Below, in pieces: positions 26,443 through 35,530 of a DNA stretch of 64,000 nucleotides. The notes below the pieces were generated by a model, which was not told the DNA's origin, ran no database searches, and saw only the letters and a list, made by a program, of their open reading frames with translations. The first letter of the stretch is position 1. Each line of letters opens with the position of its first letter. This DNA comes from Chryseobacterium carnipullorum (GTDB lineage Bacteria; Bacteroidota; Bacteroidia; Flavobacteriales; Weeksellaceae): assembly GCF_900142785.1 (NCBI RefSeq), contig NZ_FRCD01000008.1, forward strand, positions 62,001 through 126,000, given 5' to 3'. The position numbers were made by a program, and so were the translations under genes.

Positions 26443-26871
26443 ATGACAGAAAAAAATGTTCATCTTCCACAATTATTTTTAAGACTTGCCATTGCTGTGA
26501 CCATGCTTTCTGCAGTGGCAGACCGGTTCGGTTTTTGGGGTAAAAATTCTGCCTGGGGAAATTGGGAGAACTTTGAAATTTACACCAGAAAACTTACTTT
26601 TTTTCTTCCGGAAGGGTTCAGTGTATTTTCCGCTTATACCGCTACTTTTTTCGAAATACTTTTTCCTTTGATGCTGCTTCTGGGCTGGAAAACCAGGATT
26701 GGAGCGTACGGATCAGGGTTTCTTCTGCTGGTCTTTGCTTTGTTTATGACTTTGGCTTTAGGAATTAAGGCTCCTCTGGATTATTCTGTCTGGGTAGGAA
26801 GTGCCGGAGCATTTTTACTGGCTGTTCAGCCGAAATATTTTTTTAGTATCGATCATTTAACCAATAAATAA
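26443..26871 (+). CDS. DoxX-family membrane protein
   Basis: 142 residues, four predicted helices. LRLAIAVTMLSAVADRFGFWG near the N-terminus and ATFFEILFPLMLLLGWKTRIGAY match the DoxX family. The ATG at 26443 is preferred over the one at 26422. It is followed 7 nt later by the AhpD-like gene, so the two are co-transcribed. DoxX proteins are linked to thiol and oxidative stress in other bacteria. Confidence 0.82.
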   Translation: MTEKNVHLPQLFLRLAIAVTMLSAVADRFGFWGKNSAWGNWENFEIYTRKLTFFLPEGFSVFSAYTATFFEILFPLMLLLGWKTRIGAYGSGFLLLVFALFMTLALGIKAPLDYSVWVGSAGAFLLAVQPKYFFSIDHLTNK

Positions 26872-26878
26872 TACTATT

Positions 26879-27322
26879 ATGAGTGCAAGATTAAATATTG
26901 CCACTGTAGATTCAGCTGCTTACAAAGCAATGATGGGATTGGAAGGATACCTTCAGACGATTTCATTAACCCCTATTCAAAAAGAATTAATCAAGATCAG
27001 AGCTTCACAAATCAATAAATGTGCTTTCTGTCTTGATATGCATACCCAGGATGCTCTGAAATATGGAGAAACAACGCAGAGAATTTTCATTCTTGAAGGG
27101 TGGAGGGAAGCAAAAGAGCTGTTCAGCGAAGAAGAACAGGTGCTTTTAGCGATGACAGAAGAGATTACGCTGATCAGCCATAACGGTCTTTCAGAGGAAA
27201 CTTTCCAAAAGGCAAAACAGTATTTTGATGATGCACAGATTGCACAGATCATCATGGCGATTGTCACCATCAATGCATGGAACAGAATTGCAGTAAGTAC
27301 GCACTTACCGATTGCCAAGTAA
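26879..27322 (+). CDS. Carboxymuconolactone decarboxylase-family (AhpD-like) protein
   Basis: 147 residues. The CAFCLDMH motif matches the AhpD-like active site (Cys-x-x-Cys with a His three residues on) used in alkylhydroperoxidase chemistry. KELIKIRASQINKCAFCLD is the core of the family. It pairs with the DoxX gene upstream. A peroxide- or disulfide-related role is likely from the motif; the substrate is unknown. Confidence 0.87.
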   Translation: MSARLNIATVDSAAYKAMMGLEGYLQTISLTPIQKELIKIRASQINKCAFCLDMHTQDALKYGETTQRIFILEGWREAKELFSEEEQVLLAMTEEITLISHNGLSEETFQKAKQYFDDAQIAQIIMAIVTINAWNRIAVSTHLPIAK

Positions 27323-27345
27323 TTTTCTGTTAAAGTTATTGACTA

Positions 27346-27375
27346 AAAATAGCCCTCATTTTGAAGGCTATTTTG
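27346..27375. terminator. Terminator between AhpD-like gene and aldo/keto reductase
   Basis: AAAATAGCC pairs with GGCTATTTT around an 11-nt loop, 23 nt after the plus-strand stop. Confidence 0.75.
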
Positions 27376-27422
27376 TCTATGCAGGTTGTTTCACCTGGTT
27401 TTCAATGACCAATCATCTGATA

Positions 27423-28406
27423 TTAAACTTGTGACAATTCAGCAGTAATGAAGTTCAATTCATCCTTTGAAAGATCAATATCCATTGCTTTGGCATTTTC
27501 AATTGCCTGCTGTGCATTTCTGGCTCCTGCCAAAACTACTGTAATCGCCGGCTGCAAAGTTGTCCATCTCAATACCAGCTGTGAAAGGGAAGCTCCTTTT
27601 TCCTGGGCAACAGGCTCTATTTTTTCTAAGAAATTTTTTACTTTATTTAAATCAAACTGAGAGAAATAACCGCTTCTGTGATCATTTTCTTTTAATTGAT
27701 CTTCTTTGAAATATTTACCGGTTAAAAGACCTCTTTCCATGGGACTGTAAACGATAATTCCTGAATTATTTTCCAAAGAATAAGGAACGAGATCATTTTC
27801 AATACTACGATTCAGCATGCTGTAAGAAACCTGATTGCTGGCTAAGTGCATCGTTCTGTTGCCTTCCTGCATCTGTGGAACTGTATAATTACTTACACCC
27901 GCTGCAAGAACTTTCCCCTGCTGGATCAGAAGTTCCATCGCTTCCATCGTTTCGCTGATAGGAGTGGTGCTGTCCGGCCAGTGCAGCTGTAAAAGATCGA
28001 TATAATCGGTTCCCAGTCTTTTTAAACTTTCTTCCACTTCTTTGATGATGTTAGCTTTCGAAGCATATTTATAGACAGGAAATGTTTTGCCTTCATCTTC
28101 TGCATCGAAGAAAAATTCACCTTTTCCGTTATTGCTGCCGTCCCATACCAAACCGAATTTGGTTAATAACTGAATTTTGGAACGGTCTTTTCCTTTAATC
28201 GCTTCTCCGATCATTTCTTCACTGAGTCCGAAACCATAAAAAGGTGCTGTATCAATAGAAGTTACCCCGTGATCTAAAGAAGCATGAATTGAATTGATGG
28301 AATCCTGTTTTGCATTCCCGCCCCACATATTTCCTCCGATAGCAAATGCCCCGTGAGTAATTGCAGAGAGTTCCAGTTCCGTATTTCCTAATTTTCTGTA
28401 TTCCAT
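27423..28406 (-). CDS. Aldo/keto reductase
   Basis: 327 residues, TIM-barrel NADPH-dependent oxidoreductase. Catalytic tetrad segments are visible: Asp in SIDTAPFYG with the Tyr two to four residues on, Lys in LLTKFGL and His in LQLHWPDS. The C-terminus has the NADPH-binding GARNAQQAIENA. Similar to AKR family proteins of the L-glyceraldehyde/pyridoxal reductase type; substrate not predictable. Confidence 0.9.
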   Translation of the reverse strand: MEYRKLGNTELELSAITHGAFAIGGNMWGGNAKQDSINSIHASLDHGVTSIDTAPFYGFGLSEEMIGEAIKGKDRSKIQLLTKFGLVWDGSNNGKGEFFFDAEDEGKTFPVYKYASKANIIKEVEESLKRLGTDYIDLLQLHWPDSTTPISETMEAMELLIQQGKVLAAGVSNYTVPQMQEGNRTMHLASNQVSYSMLNRSIENDLVPYSLENNSGIIVYSPMERGLLTGKYFKEDQLKENDHRSGYFSQFDLNKVKNFLEKIEPVAQEKGASLSQLVLRWTTLQPAITVVLAGARNAQQAIENAKAMDIDLSKDELNFITAELSQV

Positions 28407-28432
28407 TTTTTGATTATTTATTTAGTATTTTA

Positions 28433-28651
28433 AACCGCAAAAGACATTGTTTTTTGAACTACTCCGAACCACCCCGTCAAAAATTTTTCGAATTTTCGCC
28501 ACTTCTCCAAGGGAGGGGGATTCTGGGGCGACAAATTTTTGTCATTATTAAAATCAAAGATTTTCACGGAACTTAGGAGGTATTCTTTATACACCAAGCC
28601 TTTAAACTTATAATAACCTAAGTGCTAAAAACTTTTGTGCCTTTTGTGGTT
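28433..28651. repeat. Mosaic of intergenic repeats
   Basis: The right end CTTTTGTGCCTTTTGTGGTT (28632-28651) differs by one base from the right end of the 13.2-13.7 kb unit. The left side has a degenerate AAACCGCAAAAG. Between them lies ACCACCCCGTCAAAAATTTT with TCTCCAAGGGAGGGG, which reappears in related inverted form at 35470-35520. No gene seen. Confidence 0.55.
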
Positions 28652-28663
28652 AAATAAATTTGA

Positions 28664-29416
28664 TTATTGATTAAGTTCCTTCAAAATAGCTTCCCCTACA
28701 CTTTTTGCAGACTGAGGATTCTGTCCTGTAATGACTCTTTGGTCGCTTACCACATGATTCTGCCAACGTCCTGATTTTTCAAATTGTGCTCCTCTTTCTT
28801 TAAGTTGATCTTCCAGAAGGAAAGGGACGACATTCGTTAATTGTACTTCAGCTTCTTCCTCATTGGTGAAGGCATTGATCTTTTTGCCATCTACCAGATA
28901 TTTTCCGTTGTTCAGCTTAATATTGACAAGACCTGCCGGACCATGACATACCGCTGCTACAATACCTCCGTTTTCATACACTTTTGAAGCGATGTCTGCC
29001 AATTCAGTATTGTCTGCGAAATCCCACATCGCACCATGACCTCCGGCGTAGAAGATCGCGCTGTAATGATTTGGATTTACCTGAGAAGGCTGTAAAGAAT
29101 GATCGATTTTGTTTTTGTATTCTTTATTTTCCCAGAACTCTTTGTTCACAGGATCTTTTAAGTCGAATCCGTCTACTGGTGGTGTTCCGCCTTTCGGGCT
29201 TACAAAATCAATTTCATATCCTGCTTTGTGAAGAACTTCCCACGGATGGGAAACTTCACCCAGATAATATCCGGTATCTTCACCTGTGTTTCCTTTTTTA
29301 TCATGACTGGTCACGACAAATAAAATTTTCTTTTTCATACGGTTAGATTTTTGGTTTTGTGCCTGAATAAATCCTATGGTAAATAAGGTTAATAATAAAA
29401 ATGCCAGTTTTTTCAT
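28664..29416 (-). CDS. Exported DJ-1/PfpI-family (type 1 glutamine amidotransferase-like) protein
   Basis: 250 residues from MKKLAFLLL. A longer in-frame start exists but would run through the neighbouring gene. The signal peptide ends FIQAQ, unusual for this usually cytosolic family. The DJ-1 core is clear: ILFVVTSHDKKG, then YAGGHGAMWDFADN and AAVCHGPAGLVN with the nucleophilic Cys. It follows the ABM monooxygenase by 1 nt. Likely a Hsp31/chaperone or glyoxalase-III-like protein; the exact reaction is uncertain. Confidence 0.85.
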   Translation of the reverse strand: MKKLAFLLLTLFTIGFIQAQNQKSNRMKKKILFVVTSHDKKGNTGEDTGYYLGEVSHPWEVLHKAGYEIDFVSPKGGTPPVDGFDLKDPVNKEFWENKEYKNKIDHSLQPSQVNPNHYSAIFYAGGHGAMWDFADNTELADIASKVYENGGIVAAVCHGPAGLVNIKLNNGKYLVDGKKINAFTNEEEAEVQLTNVVPFLLEDQLKERGAQFEKSGRWQNHVVSDQRVITGQNPQSAKSVGEAILKELNQ

Positions 29417-29417
29417 A

Positions 29418-29705
29418 TTAAAGAATGTGGGAGGTATAAATTTGTGGTTTTTCCTGTAATTTTTCGTCAACAATAGCTCCGAAAGCCTGAATGTACGGCT
29501 GCTGATTATGCTGAGCCAGTCCTTCTTCACTTTTCCAGATTTCGTAGAAGACAAAATGGTTTTTGTCTTCAATTCCCTGATGAAGGCTATACCGTTCGTT
29601 TGCATCTTCTTTTGTGGTTTCTGATACCATATTCTGAAGAATTTCCAGAACTTCTGCTCTGTATTCTTCTTTGGCTTTGATAACGGCGGTAAGATAAATT
29701 TTCAT
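29418..29705 (-). CDS. Antibiotic-biosynthesis-monooxygenase (ABM) fold protein
   Basis: 95 residues. The ABM/YgiN layout is visible: KIYLTAVIKAKEEYRAEVLE, then NHFVFYEIWKSEEGLAQH and an HxxQPYIQAF segment. Such proteins oxidise quinols and often sit beside MdaB-type quinone reductases, as here: its start overlaps the stop of the flavodoxin-fold gene by one base. Confidence 0.85.
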   Translation of the reverse strand: MKIYLTAVIKAKEEYRAEVLEILQNMVSETTKEDANERYSLHQGIEDKNHFVFYEIWKSEEGLAQHNQQPYIQAFGAIVDEKLQEKPQIYTSHIL

Positions 29706-30319
29706 CAGGCTGGTTGTGGTTTTAATTCCTGTGCAAAAACACGTTCAAGATGCTCTCTGTAAAGTTTCATATCACGCTCTATATTGGCGTTTTTTTCTAC
29801 GTCATGAAAGTGAAAACTATCCATTTTTTCTAGAGAAACAAAGGCGTTCATTCTATGAAAACCAAATAAAGGTCCGTTATCTACGCTGGTTTCATTGAAG
29901 AATTCTCCGGGAAGTGTAAATGCTGTTTCTGGAGCGTTCCAGCTGGTAGTGACCATATATTTTCTTCCGCCAAGCATTCCTCCCGTTCCGTAGTTTATGG
30001 CAGGATTTTCTGCATTTCTTCCGTCACTCATATAAATTCCTTTGGCGTGTCCGGCTGTGAAAACCTCGTCAATATATTTCTTAAAACCGTTTGGAAGCTG
30101 AAACCACCAGATCGGTGTATGGTAGATGATAACATCTGCCCAAACGAACTTTTTTACCTCTTCATCTTTGTCGAAGCCTTCTGAAACCTGTGTTGTCTTT
30201 ACTTCTATATTGCCGAATTTTTTAAGTACTTCCAGTGTATTTTCAGCGATCGTATTATTATATTTCCCTCCGGAATGTCCGAAATTTTGTCCTCCGTTGA
30301 TGATCAATACTTTTTTCAT
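29705..30319 (-). CDS. Flavodoxin-fold NAD(P)H quinone oxidoreductase (MdaB-like)
   Basis: 204 residues. VLIINGGQNFGHSGGKYNN binds the flavin phosphate; YHTPIWWFQLPNGFKKYIDE and GTGGMLGGRKYMVTTSWNAP are typical of MdaB. It reduces quinones by two electrons, avoiding semiquinones. It leads the three-gene unit with the ABM monooxygenase and DJ-1-like protein, which together look like a quinone/carbonyl stress cassette. Confidence 0.88.
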   Translation of the reverse strand: MKKVLIINGGQNFGHSGGKYNNTIAENTLEVLKKFGNIEVKTTQVSEGFDKDEEVKKFVWADVIIYHTPIWWFQLPNGFKKYIDEVFTAGHAKGIYMSDGRNAENPAINYGTGGMLGGRKYMVTTSWNAPETAFTLPGEFFNETSVDNGPLFGFHRMNAFVSLEKMDSFHFHDVEKNANIERDMKLYREHLERVFAQELKPQPA

Positions 30320-30501
30320 TTTATGATTGTTTAAATTTTATGATGCAAAGTTAGTTGGCTGTGATGTATTATAAAAATAGCATAAATAATAACTAATTAT
30401 CAGAATAATGATAGTTTTGATTTTATCATTGATGTGAAATATCATACGCATCAGTGGTCATATTGTGAGAGTTCTCCTGTAAATTTGTTTCAGTCAATTG
30501 A

Positions 30502-31254
30502 ATGAATATGATACAAATTGCGATTTTTAGTGATGTGCATGGAAATCTTCCTGCACTGAATGCAGTGCTTGAAGATATAGAGAGGAGAGGAATCCGACAG
30601 AAGTTTTGTCTTGGAGATCTGGTGGATTTTGCTCCGTGGGGAAATGAAGTCATCGAAAAAATAAGAGATTTAAATGTTTCCTGTCTGATGGGAAACCATG
30701 ACGAAAGAATTGCTTTTGATATCCCTGTTGTTCCATTATACAAGCATTCGGAAGAAGAAACCAAAGCGAGATTCATTGCTATTGATCATTCTAAAAGGAA
30801 TATGACGGAAGAAAATAAAAAGTTTTTATCACAACTTCCTTTTCATTTAAAATTAAACTATAAAATAGGGAATAGGCACTGGAATATTCAACTTGTCCAT
30901 TCCAGTCTGTCCAGTAATGATACGTATCTGTACGAGGCCGAAGATGATGAGGTTTTTGTGAATATGCTGGAAGAATCTCAATCCGATATCGTTGTGATGG
31001 GACACACCCATTTGTCATTCAAAAAGTCTTTTGAAAATAAAAAATGGGCAGTCAATTGCGGTTCTGTGGGGCGGTCCAAGGAAGAAAACCGGTTGGCTTC
31101 CTATGTGATCCTAACGATGAGCCAGGAAGAGATTATTCCTGAGATTGTTCAGATAGATTATCCCATTGAACAAGCCGTTCGTGGCATTGAAGAAAGTGAC
31201 ATTCCCAACTATTATGCTTCTTTTTTAAGAAATGAAAAGATTTCCATAGTCTAA
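30502..31254 (+). CDS. Calcineurin-like metallophosphoesterase (YfcE/MJ0936-like)
   Basis: About 250 residues; ATGs at 30502 and 30508 are both possible. The metal motifs are complete: FSDVHGN, LGDLVD, MGNHDE and MGHTHLS. There is no signal peptide, so it acts in the cytosol on phosphodiesters or phosphoproteins. A strong terminator lies about 110 nt downstream. It stands alone. Confidence 0.9.
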   Translation: MNMIQIAIFSDVHGNLPALNAVLEDIERRGIRQKFCLGDLVDFAPWGNEVIEKIRDLNVSCLMGNHDERIAFDIPVVPLYKHSEEETKARFIAIDHSKRNMTEENKKFLSQLPFHLKLNYKIGNRHWNIQLVHSSLSSNDTYLYEAEDDEVFVNMLEESQSDIVVMGHTHLSFKKSFENKKWAVNCGSVGRSKEENRLASYVILTMSQEEIIPEIVQIDYPIEQAVRGIEESDIPNYYASFLRNEKISIV

Positions 31255-31361
31255 AATGATTTCATTTATCTTACTTGTAAATCAATAAGCGGAGTTTTTT
31301 AATGAGTGTAAATATTTGATTTTTAAATTTTTGTAATTATCCGTACTTCTGTTTGTAAATG

Positions 31362-31402
31362 GTCGAACGTATTTTATTCGTAAAATGCGTTCGACTTTTT
31401 TT
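31362..31402 (+). terminator. Strong terminator with TTCG loop
   Basis: GTCGAACG-ATTTTA pairs with TAAAAT-CGTTCGAC (one bulge) around a TTCG tetraloop, followed by seven T. Confidence 0.9.
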
Positions 31403-31476
31403 ATTGAGACTTTTTTGAAAATTCTCCGAAGCATATTTGCATAAGATTATTAACGTCACATTAAAATTTAGAAATC

Positions 31477-32415
31477 ATGAAAAAGACCAACCTCTTTATT
31501 TTTTTACTCCTATCCGTATTTTCTTTAGCACAGGTACAGAAAATAAAAATTGATACGATTATCACACCGGAAATTGGAGGGATCAAACAAGCGATAGAAA
31601 TTAAAACAGATGATTCCGGTAAACCGATACTTCTCTTTTTATCTGGTGGTCCCGGAAGCTCCATGATGAAAAATGCGGACTCTTTTACCGGTATTTTAAA
31701 AAACAAATTTACTATTGTCCAATGGGATCAGAGAGATGCAGGGAAAACTTTGGAACTGAATCCTTCGCCAGTACAACCATCCGTTGACTTAATGGGAAAA
31801 GATACCTACGAAGTAATTCAGATTCTTAGAAAGCAGTTGAAGCAGAAAAAAATATATTTATTAGGAAGTTCATGGGGAAATGCTTTAGGATTTTATATTG
31901 TTAGAAATCATCCGGAGCTCTTACATGCTTATTTTGCGGTAAATCCTGTCATCAGCCAGTTAACCAGTGAAAAAGAATTGCTTACGATTTTGAAAGTTCA
32001 TTTTAAAGAAGATGCTGTTGCCACCAGAGAACTGGGGAGTGTACATATTCCCTTTACCAATGACGAAGACCTGTTTTATCTTAGAAAATGGCTTTTTTAT
32101 AAAGATGGTAAAAAATACGTAACCGGTGATGATTTCAAAAAAGGTTTTCTTCAATGGTCTAAAACCTGGTCGCCAGCGTGGAAAGAAGTCATGAAAATTG
32201 ATCTGCCAAAAACCTTGAAAAAAGTAGAGTGCCCGATTTATTTTTTCGTAGGTAAAAACGATGTTCAAACTTCTACTGTCATTACAAAAGGATATTTTGA
32301 GCAGGTAAAAGCTCCGAAGAAAGATCTGTTCTTGTTTGAAAATTCAGGACATCAGATCCATAAAGATGAACCGGAATTATTTCAAAACAGAATCATCAAA
32401 ACATTAGATTATTAA
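31477..32415 (+). CDS. Exported alpha/beta-hydrolase (proline iminopeptidase-like)
   Basis: 312 residues with a signal peptide (LLSVFSLAQ). The oxyanion segment LFLSGGPGSSMM and the nucleophile motif LLGSSWGN resemble the proline iminopeptidase branch, which has GGPG. The acid lies near VGKNDVQT and the His in NSGHQIHK. It is 22 nt ahead of a serine hydrolase gene and co-transcribed with it. The substrate could be peptides or lactones. Confidence 0.83.
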   Translation: MKKTNLFIFLLLSVFSLAQVQKIKIDTIITPEIGGIKQAIEIKTDDSGKPILLFLSGGPGSSMMKNADSFTGILKNKFTIVQWDQRDAGKTLELNPSPVQPSVDLMGKDTYEVIQILRKQLKQKKIYLLGSSWGNALGFYIVRNHPELLHAYFAVNPVISQLTSEKELLTILKVHFKEDAVATRELGSVHIPFTNDEDLFYLRKWLFYKDGKKYVTGDDFKKGFLQWSKTWSPAWKEVMKIDLPKTLKKVECPIYFFVGKNDVQTSTVITKGYFEQVKAPKKDLFLFENSGHQIHKDEPELFQNRIIKTLDY

Positions 32416-32437
32416 TTCAGACCAAAACTTAGAAACC

Positions 32438-33559
32438 ATGAAGAAAACAATTCTTTTTACCCTGTCATTGCTGTCGGTATTTTGTTTAGGGCAAAAGTCA
32501 GTAAAAGAAAAGATGAACCTTAAACCTATAGTGGACCATGCTGCTCAGAAAATGGTTGAAAAACCATTGATCAATGCGGTATCGATTGGAATCGTTTACC
32601 AGGGGCAGGAATACATTGGGCATTATGGTGAATTGGAAAAAGGAAAATCCAACCTGCCGAATAATGAAACCATCTATGAGATCGGTTCCCTGGGTAAAAC
32701 TTTAACCGGAACATTAGTGGCGAAAGCTGTTTTGGATAAAAAATTAAAGCTTGAAGACTCTGTTCAGAAATATTTATCTGAAGATTATCCTAACCTGTCA
32801 TTCAACGGTCATCCCGTTCTTATAAAGGATTTGGTGACTCACACAAGTGGCTTACCTAAAATGCTTCCTTTGGAAGCAAATGCGGTACTGAATGATTTCA
32901 CTAATGAAAAAGCACCTGAGAATACCAATAACATATTGAAAAACTATAAACAAAAAGATTTTTTAAGAGACCTGCACACCGTAAAACTTGATGCAGTACC
33001 GGGACATCAATTTTCCTATTCAAATGCCGGCATTGAACTTTTAAGTGCTGTTTTGGAAAAAGTATATCATGAAAAGTTTGAAGTGATATTAAAAGAATAT
33101 TTTGCTGATAACCTTCAAATGAAGCATACGAAGATTAATTTATCAAAAAAAGAAGAAGCCCATCTTGCCGTAGGATATCATTGTGATTATAATGCCATAG
33201 CTCCTGAATTAATGTCATCACTTTGGGGGTCATCAGGTAACGTGAAAACAACGCTTCCGGACATGATGGAATACATAAAGTATCAATTAAAAAATACTCC
33301 TGAAATAGCAGAATCGCATAAGCCTTTGGTTAAAATTGATGATACGTTCAGTTCAGGATATACGTGGAGAGTCATTACGGATGAAAAATTGGGAACTTTG
33401 TATAAGCATCATGGCGGCGTATTTCGTGCACAATGCTTTATCTACATCATACCAAAATATAATCTTGGCGTTTTTATTATAACCAACCAAAGTGGCGTAA
33501 ATACAGCAAAGGATATGCAGAGTGTACTCGATGAAATATTTGGAGGTATATCATTATAA
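32438..33559 (+). CDS. Exported serine hydrolase (class C beta-lactamase-like)
   Basis: 373 residues, signal peptide ending FCLGQ. Catalytic SxxK is SLGK (Ser84, Lys87), the YxN motif is FSYSNAG near residue 190, and the third motif is HHGG instead of KTG. The HxG third motif is commoner in esterase or D-aminopeptidase members than in true beta-lactamases, so resistance should not be assumed. A LysR gene follows. Confidence 0.87.
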   Translation: MKKTILFTLSLLSVFCLGQKSVKEKMNLKPIVDHAAQKMVEKPLINAVSIGIVYQGQEYIGHYGELEKGKSNLPNNETIYEIGSLGKTLTGTLVAKAVLDKKLKLEDSVQKYLSEDYPNLSFNGHPVLIKDLVTHTSGLPKMLPLEANAVLNDFTNEKAPENTNNILKNYKQKDFLRDLHTVKLDAVPGHQFSYSNAGIELLSAVLEKVYHEKFEVILKEYFADNLQMKHTKINLSKKEEAHLAVGYHCDYNAIAPELMSSLWGSSGNVKTTLPDMMEYIKYQLKNTPEIAESHKPLVKIDDTFSSGYTWRVITDEKLGTLYKHHGGVFRAQCFIYIIPKYNLGVFIITNQSGVNTAKDMQSVLDEIFGGISL

Positions 33560-33567
33560 TAATTATT

Positions 33568-33607
33568 CCATAACTTTGTATCAGAATATTAATAATTAAA
33601 GTTATGG
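33568..33607 (+). promoter_or_regulatory. Inverted repeat over promoter and start codon of the LysR gene
   Basis: CCATAACTTT (33568-33577) and AAAGTTATGG (33598-33607) are perfect 10-bp inverted repeats. The left arm contains a TAACTTTG -7-like box, and the right arm contains the ATG. Confidence 0.6.
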
Positions 33608-34524
33608 TCAATCTAGAATGGTACCGCACTTTTAAAGCGATATATAAAACCGGAACACTGACGGGTGCTGCAGATTCCCTGTTTATTTCGCAGCCCGGAG
33701 TAAGTCTTCATTTAAGCTCGCTGGAAGCTTATGTAGGCTATAAATTATTTGACAGGACTGGTAGGAAAATGATGCCGACTGAAAGAGGAAAGGTCTTATT
33801 CAATGCCGTATCTGAACCGCTTTCCAAGCTGGAAGATGTGGAGAAAAACTTTCAGAAATCCACAGAAAAACTAACGCCGACGATCAGTGTGGGAATGTGT
33901 TTTGAAACATTTCAGACGACTTTGGAACAATATGTTTCCACATTACCTTTTAACCTGATCATCAGCTTCGGACAGTATCCGGAAATGCTGGACCAGCTGG
34001 ATAAAGGGATTCTGGATCTGATTATTACCCCGAAAAAAGGAGCTTCTCCCAATATTGAACATGAAGCATTTTCTTCTGAACAGATTATTCTGGTTGGCGG
34101 AAAAAATGTAGATACGGAGAGTTTTCAAAAAATTGTTACAACTAAAGGAACAGAGCATATTGAGGATTGGCTGAAACAGGAAAAATGGTATGGAACCACT
34201 GGCGATATGGAACACCTGTTTCAGTTCTGGATCATGAACTTCGGACATAAACCGAATTTCCGGCCTAATTATATTGTTCCGAATCTAAACTCCATCATTC
34301 GTTGTCTGAAAGGCGGAACCGGACTTGCCGTGGTTCCGGATTTTCTCTGTAAAAATGAAATAGAGAACGGAGACCTGAAACTCATCTGGGAAGGGGAGAA
34401 AAAATTGGAAAATACACTGTATTTCGGATGCAGAAAAAAAACAAATTATCACTCAGAAATTGAGCACATCAAAGGATTATTCCGAAAGGTCATGAGCAAG
34501 AATGACCATGTCGCGCATTTGTAA
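33604..34524 (+). CDS. LysR-family transcriptional regulator
   Basis: 306 residues. The N-terminal winged HTH is clear (YKTGTLTGAADSLFISQPGV), followed by a periplasmic-binding-protein-like effector domain. It lies 44 nt after the serine hydrolase gene. Its last 48 nt overlap, tail to tail, the end of the GNAT gene on the other strand. Effector unknown; autoregulation is suggested by the inverted repeat at its start. Confidence 0.9.
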   Translation: MVNLEWYRTFKAIYKTGTLTGAADSLFISQPGVSLHLSSLEAYVGYKLFDRTGRKMMPTERGKVLFNAVSEPLSKLEDVEKNFQKSTEKLTPTISVGMCFETFQTTLEQYVSTLPFNLIISFGQYPEMLDQLDKGILDLIITPKKGASPNIEHEAFSSEQIILVGGKNVDTESFQKIVTTKGTEHIEDWLKQEKWYGTTGDMEHLFQFWIMNFGHKPNFRPNYIVPNLNSIIRCLKGGTGLAVVPDFLCKNEIENGDLKLIWEGEKKLENTLYFGCRKKTNYHSEIEHIKGLFRKVMSKNDHVAHL

Positions 34525-34944
34525 TCCGTTTTCATAAATAGGGACTGTGTAATTTTCTATAAAAAAATTTTTACGCACTCCCTTTTTGAGGAAACCGTTC
34601 TTTTCATAGAATTTAATCTGCTGGAATCCTGTGTCAGAAGTTCCTACAGTCAAAATTGTATAGCCGTTTTCTTTGGCAATTTCTTTAGTTTTATCAATAA
34701 GAACACTCCCGATTCCCTGGCTTCTATAACTTCCAATGACTGCCATGTTTTTGATCTCCAGTTCGGTACTGCTGTTTTGGTACAATGCCATCACGGCAAT
34801 ATCCTGAATAGCATCGGATAAAAGATAAATATCGGAGTCAAAAATATATTGATTGATCGCCTCAATGGTTTCATCAGCGAGAAGAAGTAACTGATAAGGA
34901 ATATCTGAATCCGGGTCCATCTTTTTTAAAGTGAACTTTTCCAT
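34477..34944 (-). CDS. GNAT-family N-acetyltransferase
   Basis: 155 residues. The acetyl-CoA-binding motif A is IGSYRSQGIGSVLIDKTKE, followed by VGTSDTGFQQIKFYEKNGF (motif B). It ends inside the LysR gene on the opposite strand. One nucleotide separates it from the second GNAT gene upstream, so both are on one transcript. Acceptor unknown. Confidence 0.87.
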   Translation of the reverse strand: MEKFTLKKMDPDSDIPYQLLLLADETIEAINQYIFDSDIYLLSDAIQDIAVMALYQNSSTELEIKNMAVIGSYRSQGIGSVLIDKTKEIAKENGYTILTVGTSDTGFQQIKFYEKNGFLKKGVRKNFFIENYTVPIYENGLQMRDMVILAHDLSE

Positions 34945-34945
34945 G

Positions 34946-35380
34946 CTAGAGACTCATATGAATGATGGGGTAGTCTTTCCCTGAACCGTCTTTTTCTGAT
35001 CTTCCGGTTTGTCTGAACCCCATTTTTTCATAAAACCCAATGGCCTGAGGATTCTGTTCATTGACATCTACTTTTGTCAAACCTGTTGTATCCTTCATAA
35101 ATTTATATAAAGTTCTGCCCAATCCTTTTCCCCGTACATCATTATGGATGAAAAGCATCTCCAGATGACCTTCAGCTACAGCCGCAAAACCTTCAGCAAT
35201 CCCGTTTTCCATAATTAAATACACTTCCAGATCAGGAAGATAATCTTGTGGAATTACTTTTTTGAAATAGATGAAATCTTCTTCAGCGAGGAAATGATGA
35301 GTGGCCTTTACTGCAGATTCCCAGATCTCCATAATTCTAGGATAATCTTCAGCCAGCGCCAATCGGATGGGGTGTGACAT
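34946..35380 (-). CDS. GNAT-family N-acetyltransferase
   Basis: 144 residues from MSHPIRLAL; an upstream in-frame ATG would add a poorly supported, hydrophobic N-terminus. Motif A is NDVRGKGLGRTLYKFMK and motif B is NEQNPQAIGFYEKMGF. First of two adjacent acetyltransferase genes. Possibly acts on small amines or antibiotics, as many YhbS/YjaB-like members do; not provable here. Confidence 0.87.
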   Translation of the reverse strand: MSHPIRLALAEDYPRIMEIWESAVKATHHFLAEEDFIYFKKVIPQDYLPDLEVYLIMENGIAEGFAAVAEGHLEMLFIHNDVRGKGLGRTLYKFMKDTTGLTKVDVNEQNPQAIGFYEKMGFRQTGRSEKDGSGKDYPIIHMSL

Positions 35381-35464
35381 TATTTTGAGGTTTCTGCAAA
35401 AATAGGAAAAATTTGATTTTATAAACAAAAAGTTAGAGGTTAGAAAGATGTATATTTTAGACAA

Positions 35465-35530
35465 TTAGCAATTCCCCTTCTTTGAAGTGGTGGATTTTTG
35501 CGAAGCAAAAAGACGGGTAGTAAAAAACAC
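35465..35530 (-). repeat. Intergenic repeat related to that at 28.46 kb
   Basis: TTCCCCTTCTTTGAAGTGG and the following TTTTTGC...GACGGGTAGT are an approximate inverted version of ACCACCCCGTC...GCCACTTCTCC...GGAGGGG at 28467-28526. Confidence 0.5.
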
